DNA of 64,000 bases, from assembly GCA_025093555.1 (NCBI GenBank), contig JAIWNF010000017.1, positions 124,001-188,000 of the forward strand. The letters are read 5' to 3'. The notes below the pieces were generated by a model. That model did no database searches and was not told the DNA's origin. It saw only the letters and a list, made by a program, of their open reading frames with translations. This stretch comes from Circinella umbellata. Its lineage: Eukaryota; Mucoromycota; Mucoromycetes; Mucorales; Lichtheimiaceae. The position numbers were made by a program, and so were the translations under genes. Position 1 is the first letter of the stretch. Each line of letters begins with the position of its first letter. Shown in pieces: positions 57,099 through 64,000 of the stretch.

Positions 57099-58082
57099 TG
57101 ACACGTGTGGTGCTTTGATGTGGTGAAATATAGGTAAGGAAAAGAAAATAAAAAAAAGGATAAAAGGGATTACAAAAATAAGAGAATACGAATATGTGGG
57201 TTCAAAAAAGTTACGGGTTGAATGTAGGATAAATAAGATGTATATTAAAAGGGAAAAATGAGTAAAAAGAGATATAACCGAGATTATCCAAAAATCTCCC
57301 TGTTGCTTTTCAGAAAATATCAAAATAAAATAAAATAAAATAAAATTTAACCAAAAGTTATGGTACCGGAGCGAAAGAGCAAAATTCCTCCCCGTTTATT
57401 CAATGCAATTCTAACTTATAAATAATGACAAATTCTTCTTTCTCAAGAAGGTCAAGGAAAATAATTGGTACATCTTCTAATTCTAACATACAACTAGTAG
57501 CGGGATATAATGAATAAGGGAGGGGTTCTAATGCGGATAAGAGAATGACATGACGACAAGAGACAACGGATAATGTATAATAATCAAAAGAGGAAATAAA
57601 AGAATAAAGAGAAACATATAAATTAGATCATAACCAGATCCTTCGATCGGTAACAGGAAAATTGACGACAAGAAAGAAATAATAGAAATCAAGGAATAAT
57701 AAGAATTATAAGAATGAGGTAGTTATGATGAATAAAAAAAAAGGAAAATAAAAATATCAGACAAACGATGGAAGGTTTTCAGGGAGAGGCAAATTAGAAA
57801 TTGATAGAAGAAAATAATGACAGAAAAGAAAATATAGAGATGACACTAATAAAAATCATAAAAATGAATAACTCAGAGGGGAAAAGATGGAAGGAATAAC
57901 AATTAAGTTTAAAGAAGTAATTAGAAATGGGGGGTGATTATGGTTTATGGTAAATAAAAGAAGAGGGGAGAAGATCGTTGGATGGGGTGAAAGTTCAACT
58001 GCCAGAGCCAATCGAATCGCGATAAAATTGAGAATAAAAATAAAAGTGTATGAGGCCTGAAAACCTCACACACTCCGTGTCA
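57099..58082 (-). repeat. 5' LTR of element X
   Basis: TGACACGTGTGGTGCTTTG to CACACTCCGTGTCA. On its left the minus strand reads AATTGGGGGGTCGACCGGGA, a likely primer-binding site because TGG pairs with a tRNA CCA end; I could not assign the tRNA. Confidence 0.9.
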
Positions 58083-58086
58083 AAAA

Positions 58087-58322
58087 TGACACATGGTAGA
58101 GTTTCCCTTGTTGTAAAGTCTGTCAAAAATCAATCAAAGAAAAAGGTAAAGGTAAAAGTAAAAGAGATAGAAAAGATGAAGATTTATTATTTTGCGGTTG
58201 AACTGCCCATATTTATACGTACTTAAGTGGTCACATGACCACCCAAGGATCAAATTCTATATCACAAATCACGTGAACCTTTTCTTTGGTCTGACCAAAT
58301 GAAACTACCACACAACGTGTCA
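58087..58322 (-). mobile_element. Short solo LTR, family Z, copy 3 (AAAA on both sides)
   Basis: 236 bp, TGACACATGGTAGAG to CACAACGTGTCA. AAAA at 58083-58086 and 58323-58326. It lies directly between the X element and the Y LTR. The internal sequence is the same as Z copies 1 and 2 with few differences. Confidence 0.8.
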
Positions 58323-58328
58323 AAAATA

Positions 58329-59527
58329 TGACACGTGTGGTGCTTGAATGTGATAAAAAGTAAGTATAAAAATAAAGGTAAAATAAAATAAAAATTTAAG
58401 AAGGAGTAGAATAAAATAAAATAAGATAAAATAAAAGGGTTCAAAGAAGTTACGGGTTGAGTGTAGTGAAAGTAAAGAGGTAGAAATAGAAAAGAAGATA
58501 ATAAATAAAATAAAAATATCACAGTGATTATCCAAATCAACTGTCAAACAAAATCAATACGAAATAAAAATAAATAAAATCAAAAGTAAAGTCAAAGTTA
58601 CTATCCGGATCGAAAAAATAAAATTCGTCCTTTCTTTATTGTTTAAGGCGACGCCTTATATATCTTTCAAAAATCAATTTTAAAATAATAGCTCTCTAAT
58701 AACTATTCTACGGTAAACACAATGCCATCGTAATAAAGAAAAATAAAGGTACGGGATAAGAATAAGAGTAAAGACAACAAGATAAATGAGATAAGGTATA
58801 ATGAGGATAATAGAAAGGAAATTTACGTGAAAAATATAAAATTGACAGTATGATAATGTGATAATAGTAATATTATCGAGGAGGGTTAAGGTAGATAAAC
58901 GTGAATAATGGATATAGAGGGTGTATAAGGATTAAGAGGTTAATGACAACAAGATAGAGAAATATAAGATAGAAAAATATTAATAATAATAATGAACATA
59001 GAGTAAAATATGAAGATATTATCATGAGTACACGGGATCATGATATTTCGATAAAAAGAAAAATAAGTGAACGCATAAAATAAGATAAGGAAAAAGGGAG
59101 TAGTTGACAACAAGAAAATATGACAATAAAATGGATAGGATGATAACGAAAATAGTAAATAGATAAAAAAGGAAATTATACGGATCAAACGTATGAGAAT
59201 AAAGAAGTATGAAAATGGTAAAGATAAAAATAAAATAAGAATAATGCAAGAGTGCACGGGTAACGAAAAAGGAATAATAAAAATAATGAAAAATAACGAA
59301 AATGTTAATAAAAATAGAATAATCGATAAAGTAAAGAAAGGTAGAAAAAGAAAATAAATGATAACGGATTAAAGTGATACGTTTGATAGATGAAAAAGGG
59401 CAAAGTACAGTTTACTACGGAAGAATGAATTTTCCGTCTGAGCCAATCCAAATAAGAGAAGGAGGGTTTCGGGTCTGGACCTTTGCTATCAAGTGGGGAG
59501 GCCGGGAAATACACCACACAACGTGTC
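58329..59527 (-). repeat. 3' LTR of element Y
   Basis: TGACACGTGTGGTGCTTGA to CACACAACGTGTCA, collinear with the LTR at 48371-49572. Long minus-strand frames in it (for example 58940-59257) are compositional. Confidence 0.85.
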
Positions 59528-59761
59528 AATACCCCCAACCAGGCCGAATACCACTTGGATTATTTCATTTACGATACCTTCATGTAAAACTTCTGGCCCT
59601 CGTGCTTCTGGATCTTCGGTACGACTATATAGGCGGCCCTCAACTAACATGTATTTGCTAGCATGGAATTGTATTTTTCTTTTGAACTTTTCGATAGAAT
59701 CAAGAGGATATCTTTTACAAGAAAGATAATGTACCAAGGATAGATAAAACGAGTAATCCAT
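59489..59761 (-). pseudogene. Integrase remnant of element Y
   Basis: Starts MDYSFYLSLVHYLSCKRYPL and matches the first part of the X integrase (FKRKIQFHASKYMLVEGRLY, LHEGIVNEIIQV). After IIQV the frame runs straight into the polypurine-tract region (FGLVGGIDT), so the zinc-binding His/Cys pairs, the DDE core and the C-terminal module are lost. X reads GLVGGIDT at the same place, which locates the deletion endpoints. Confidence 0.85.
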
Positions 59762-59779
59762 AAAAAAAATATAAGGCAC

Positions 59780-60560
59780 GGACTGAGTAAATAGATAAAT
59801 AAAAGAAATAAAGAATAAAAAAAAATGAAAGGGGTAATAATAAAAAGGTAAATATATATAACGTAATTATATCAAATAATCGAGAAAGATGAAATCAAGG
59901 ATACAATATAAAAATAAAAATAAAAATAGAAATTCAAATAAAAAAAAAATAAGAAAAAGAAAAAGAGAATAAGATATAGGATATAAGAAAAAAGGATATT
60001 GGACTTCGATACCAAAAATTTAAGGAAAGGAGAGAAAAAGTGAAAGAGAGTCCTCGTTCATGATTTATTTGTTTGTTCCATTTATATAAAAATAATTCTA
60101 TCTAAATGATTTAAGCTATATCACTATCATAAAGTATCCTTATCAAAGGAATGCATAATTCTTGTTGTCAAAAGGTAAAAATAGGGATCATATCGAATCT
60201 GCATAAAAGTATGCGATCAAATAAGGGTTATGTCAAAAATAAAAAAAATAAAAGGAATGACAATTCCAGAAATGGAAGGTGGAAAGATAGAAAAAAAAAA
60301 AAAAAAAACTCATGTGATACAATAAAAAAAGATAACAATAAAGCGAAATGAAATATAGGGATAATAAGAATACGAGTAGAAAATAATAATAAGAAAAATA
60401 TATAGAGGATAATAAAAATGAATAATAAGAAGAAATACGGATAAAAATATGAAAAATAAAATAGAAATATGAGTGCCAATAAAAATATGGATAAAAATAA
60501 ATATGTATAATAATAAAAATATGTAGTAATAAAAAGTGTATAAAATAAATAATTGAATGG
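59780..60560. other. A-rich spacer between RNase H and integrase of element Y
   Basis: Non-coding, in the same position as 52680-53339 of element X and sharing blocks such as AGAGAGTCCTCGTTCAT and CATAATTC-type segments. Apparent minus-strand frames here are low-complexity. Confidence 0.6.
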
Positions 60561-63220
60561 TTACAATAATCGTGATAGAGCATCAGCAGGATTATTCTCG
60601 CCTTTGATGTATTCCACCGTGAAATTGAATTCCATTAATGCGGCCGCCCATCTTTGTATTTTTGGACTTGGAGGTTTTGAATGAGGTCCAAAAATAAATC
60701 GCAGACAAGAGTGATCAGTGCGCACCAAGAATTCCCGACCGGCCAGATAATGGCGGAACTTGTTACACGCCCAAACCAAAGCTAACGCCTCCAAGTGAGT
60801 GGCTGCATATGATTTTTCGGCACCTCGGACTACACGAGAAGTATACGCGACCACCGTTTCTTCACCGCCTTCTAAAGGTACTTGAGACAAAATAGCTGAT
60901 AATCCTTGACCAGACCCATCCGTAGTAAGTATCTGTTTTTGATGTTGATCTGGGAATGAAAGGACGGGTGGCTGTGTTAAAGCCTGCTTTAACGCCAAAA
61001 AAGATTTTTCCTGATCTTTTCCCCAAACAAAATCTTTTTCTTTCTTCAACAAACACGACAAAGGTTCTGCCACCTTAGCATATAACGGCACAAAACGACG
61101 ATAGAAACCGGCCATTCCCAATACCGAGCGAATTCCTTTACGGTCAACAGGTGCTTTCATCGACAACAACCTTTCGACATTCTTTTTATTGGTTCAACAC
61201 CGGCAGCAGACACAGTATGACCTAAATATTGGACCTTCTTTGCGGCAAACACGCACTTTTCTTGTCGCAACCGTAAGTTCACCGATCGACAGGCATCAAA
61301 CACCAACTGCAAATGATGACAATGTTCTTCCAACGAACACGAATAGACAATGATATCATCAATAAAAACTTGTACGAAGTCACCGATATAAGAAGATAAT
61401 AACGTAGTCATGGTACGTTGGAAAGTTGCGGCGGCAGAAGCTAGCCCAAACGGCATAACATTAAAAACAAAAGTACCAGCAGAACAAATAAAACCTGTTT
61501 TTTCAACAGAATCGTCGCCCATTTTAATCTGCCAATATCCTTGAGCAGCATCTAAGGTCGAGAAATAAACCGGAGGACCATTACTTGCCAACGAACTCAA
61601 CAAGGTATTGATATGCGGCAACGGATAATTTTCAACCACTGATTGTTTGTTCAGCGCATGGTAATCAACCACCAAACGTAATTTACCATTAGCCTTACGT
61701 ACGAAAAATACCGGGGACGAGTATCGACCAGTCGACGGACGTATTAGACCAAGTTCGAGCATATTCTGAATCTCTTCGCGTAAGTGCTTTTCTTCTTCCC
61801 AGGACAAACGGAATGGTTTTGAGCGAATAGGTGTATCAGTAGTAGTAGGGATATGGTGTTCCGCAATAGTTACCCGACCTAACCCATTATTTTCATAAAA
61901 TATGTCCTTGAACTGATTCAATGTATTTTTAAGTTCCTTAGGTAATTCATCAATCGCTTTTTCCTCATCTTCGGATTCGACCAGACCTTGTATTTCTTCA
62001 ATATAAAATTTTAACTCGGGATCATTTTCTTCTGGTCCTTTTTCTGGCATCGATTTTTCTTTTTCGTCCAAATCGACGACGACAGCGAAAACTTCCTTGG
62101 CTTTTCCTTTGATATTACTAATCTCGGGGTAATCAGCTTGTAACTCGACGAAACCACGTCCGTTCTTGGTTGGAATGTTGAGAATTGATTGTTCAATTTT
62201 TGGAGTAATACCGTAGGCTCTGAACCAAGTAGTACCTAGGAGACACAAGTCACGCTTATTTGTTGCTTCGATACACATATGCTCTGGGCGTAATTTTCCC
62301 GCTACTCGTATTGGTACATCTCTTACGATCTCGCAAGCCCGATTTGAATTCTCATCCATAGTAGACACGGCCAACTTGTCACCACTCGAAACCAAATGCA
62401 ATTTATCAACCAAAGATTGACTAATTACCGACACACTCGCACCAGAATCGAAAATCGCCTGAACGACTTGACCATTAATTACAACCGGACCACGTAACGG
62501 AATACTCTTCTTCATGTTTTGGAGGTCATACGGATAATTGTATTCAGTATCATCCAAATCGTAGTCGTCATTTTCCTCAGAACCCAAATGATCATCATCA
62601 TAAATATTTTCTGTTGCCGAATCACCGTCATCATCCTTTTCATCTGAATCCGAGTCATTACTATGGCTTGGCGCTTCCGACCAAGTACTTTCCCAATCAG
62701 TTTCTTGACCACTATCATTTGAATCGATTTCCAACGCGTTAACATCCATAGCTTGTTTCGATTTGTTCGCCGTATTACGACTGTGGAAAAACTTTAATCC
62801 ATCACGAACATCCACGTATGCCTCCTTGTCAAGCGCCAACCATTGTGCCATACTTAGGCCAGAGTCGATTTCTTTCAATTTCTTCCACACGTCGGACTTC
62901 TCTAGATCGACTTGTAGTTTTCTTGGTGTTGGTCTTTTTCTCGTTGTTTTATTATTTTGCTTATTTGCTGGTTTACTTGGAATTCCTTGTGGTGGAGGCG
63001 ACGAATTTGGTGGTGTACGAGATGATGACACCGTTACTACTTGTTGATTAAATAAAGGCAACTTCTGTGATTCACCTTGTCTTTTACCTCCACGAAAATT
63101 AGTTACTAATGACGTATCTGATGCACCTCTTTTCCTTCCTTTTACAGCATAGACCTCCGCTGTTTGCACCAAGTTGACCTTAGACTGCTGCGATGGCCTT
63201 CTTGTCGAATTATTGTTACT
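60561..63220 (-). pseudogene. Protease, reverse transcriptase and RNase H of element Y, one frameshift
   Basis: Open from about 63220 to 61157 and again from 61169 to 60561. Protease: VVQAIFDSGASVSVISQSL near 62450. RT: GRYSSPVFFVRKANGKLRLV, QGYWQIKMGDDS, FGLASAAATFQRTM and the catalytic VFIDDIIVYS near 61360. RNase H: ILTTDGSGQGLSAILS and TDHSCLRFIFGPHSKPP, ending NPADALSRLL and TAA at 60561, the same place as the stop in X. A one-base deletion near 61185, compared with X, shifts the frame between RT and its connection region; otherwise this copy is well preserved. The pol frame differs from gag, whose stop is near 63256, so a translational frameshift is likely. Confidence 0.88.
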
Positions 63221-63255
63221 AGGTGAATAATTGTTGGGGACGGCAGTATCACCCT

Positions 63256-64000
63256 TTACTGCCGTCCGTTGCCATTTCCCTGGTTACCGCCTTGTTGTTG
63301 ACCAGAATGTGTACACTGACTCGAGACGTGACCGATTTCACCGCAATGCCAACATCTTGGTGGAGGACGGGGTGGGTAATTTGGCGGAGTAGGCCCTCTT
63401 GTTGTTACTTGCGAATTTAATTGTAGTTGTAGCGCCTTCAAACTTTCGGCTACTTGAGATAAAAGAGTATTTGTTTGGGATACAGAATCTTCAGGTTTTA
63501 TAGACGATGAGACTGCTGACTGAGGAATACCAACAGAAGCACCGACTTGATCCTTGACACCTTGGCCTTGAGTAAGTTCTTGATTACTTAAATATTTCTT
63601 TTGCGCGTTTTGAATACGTATAGCTTTATTGACCGCTTGTTTCCAAGACGTAGAGACTCCTGATTCTTCCATTCGGTAAGCGATTTTGGGATCGATGGCC
63701 TGTGTAAAATATCGGATTTGGAAGATTTCGTCAACCGGACCAACCAAATCGAACAATTCTTGTAACTTGTATGCTACGTTTTCCACCGACTCGTTATCTT
63801 GTTGTTTTATCGCTTCAATCTCGGACCACCAAGCTTCTCGATGTTCAGCCGAAATAAATCGTGCACGGAAAGCTTCCTCGAAAGCATCCCAAGTTATGAT
63901 CGAATCTTCCAATGACGTCCACCAGAGACCAGCTTGACCTTTCAGATTGGAACCGGCAATTAACAACACTTCATCATCAGTAAAGTTTCCCCTTTGCCAC
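63256..64000 (-). CDS. Gag of element Y, partial (start outside the window)
   Basis: The open frame enters at the window edge (WQRGNFTDDEVLLIAGSNLK) and ends GNGNGRQ and TAA at 63256. It contains the capsid-like segment (FRARFISAEHREAWWSEIEA, DPKIAYRMEESGVSTSWKQ) and one zinc knuckle CWHCGEIGHVSSQC near 63350. It forms the particle shell and binds RNA. No stops or shifts within the window, unlike the gag of X. Confidence 0.88.
   Translation of the reverse strand, partial: WQRGNFTDDEVLLIAGSNLKGQAGLWWTSLEDSIITWDAFEEAFRARFISAEHREAWWSEIEAIKQQDNESVENVAYKLQELFDLVGPVDEIFQIRYFTQAIDPKIAYRMEESGVSTSWKQAVNKAIRIQNAQKKYLSNQELTQGQGVKDQVGASVGIPQSAVSSSIKPEDSVSQTNTLLSQVAESLKALQLQLNSQVTTRGPTPPNYPPRPPPRCWHCGEIGHVSSQCTHSGQQQGGNQGNGNGRQ

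Larger units (their letters stand above)
50249..58082 (-). mobile_element. Ty3/gypsy retrotransposon, family X, full length, 7.8 kb
   Basis: Two LTRs of about 985 bp (50249-51233 and 57099-58082), nearly identical by eye, flanked by AAAA on both sides (50245-50248, 58083-58086). Read on the minus strand: 5' LTR, primer-binding-site-like TGGGGGGTCGACCGGG next to it, gag (56100-56958), protease to RNase H (53340-55976), an A-rich spacer, integrase (51351-52679), and the polypurine tract GGTGGGAGGTAT just before the 3' LTR. Similar LTRs indicate recent insertion, although the coding part has several frameshifts. Confidence 0.9.
58329..64000 (-). mobile_element. Ty3/gypsy retrotransposon, family Y, integrase-deleted, runs off the window
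   Basis: The 3' LTR is 58329-59527 (1199 bp). To its right is a polypurine tract (read on the minus strand GGTTGGGGGTAT), an integrase remnant, an A-rich spacer, the RNase H to protease ORFs and gag, which continues past 64000. The integrase is cut after its first 60-70 residues and joined directly to the polypurine-tract region, so this copy could not integrate without help. The 5' LTR is outside the window. Confidence 0.88.

Overview
The window looks like a transposon-packed intergenic region of an AT-rich early-diverging fungus, probably Mucoromycota and perhaps Mucorales. This is inferred from short GT-AG introns, a standard nuclear code, fungal Ty3 elements and fungal-type MULE, CACTA and Tc1 transposases; the species cannot be read from the sequence. 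The only clear host gene is the spliceosomal WD40-cyclophilin PPWD1 (332-3514, minus). Everything else is mobile DNA or its debris, much of it nested with target-site duplications (TSDs) that can still be read.

Layout. (1) 332-3514: PPWD1. (2) 3898 to about 9430, minus: a decayed gene with a RuvC-I-like motif and a C-terminal zinc ribbon, read here as a Fanzor/TnpB-like nuclease relic. A pogo-like MITE (6346-7135, TA TSD) and a solo LTR (7141-7763, ACAT TSD) landed one base apart inside it. (3) 9431-17480: relics of IS5/Harbinger-like transposons, an unrecognised broken gene, a solo LTR and a hAT-like MITE. (4) About 17485-32246: a nested stack. A Harbinger-like element is split by an 11.8 kb CACTA-type element (18461-30298, ACA TSD). 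That element was in turn hit by an intact Tc1-like element (19598-21644, TA TSD) and, inside an intron of its transposase gene, by two tandem Harbinger-like elements (23218-27136, ACT TSD). (5) 32657-37472: a MULE with a TSD of about 9 bp, encoding a transposase followed by an OTU-type cysteine protease domain and interrupted by a 5'-truncated LINE (33092-34481, 13 bp TSD). (6) 38738-47703: a SWIM-type MULE relic, another Harbinger-like copy, a second CACTA-type relic and a second hAT-like MITE. (7) 47888-64000: Ty3 retrotransposons. Family X is complete (50249-58082, two nearly identical LTRs), family Y runs off the right edge, and a short family Z occurs as solo LTRs in tandem with X and Y LTRs.

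The best candidate for something undescribed is the recurrent two-gene DNA transposon present in about six copies (E1-E3, E4a, E4b, E5). It has an IS5/Harbinger (DDE_Tnp_4-like) transposase carrying a C-terminal chromodomain, and convergent to it a small Lys-rich Cys/His protein ending in a conserved YxxxGxLN block. Copy E4a (23218-25530) has both genes open. Further points of interest are the Fanzor-like relic, the MULE-OTU gene, and a stop codon conserved between RNase H and integrase in two diverged Ty3 families.

Stop codons in the dead genes fall largely where Gln or Arg would be expected (CAA/CAG to TAA/TAG, CGA to TGA), pointing to C-to-T decay and not to a variant code, because PPWD1, the Tc1 gene and the E4a genes read and end normally. 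All family assignments come from reading motifs by eye; no database search was possible.
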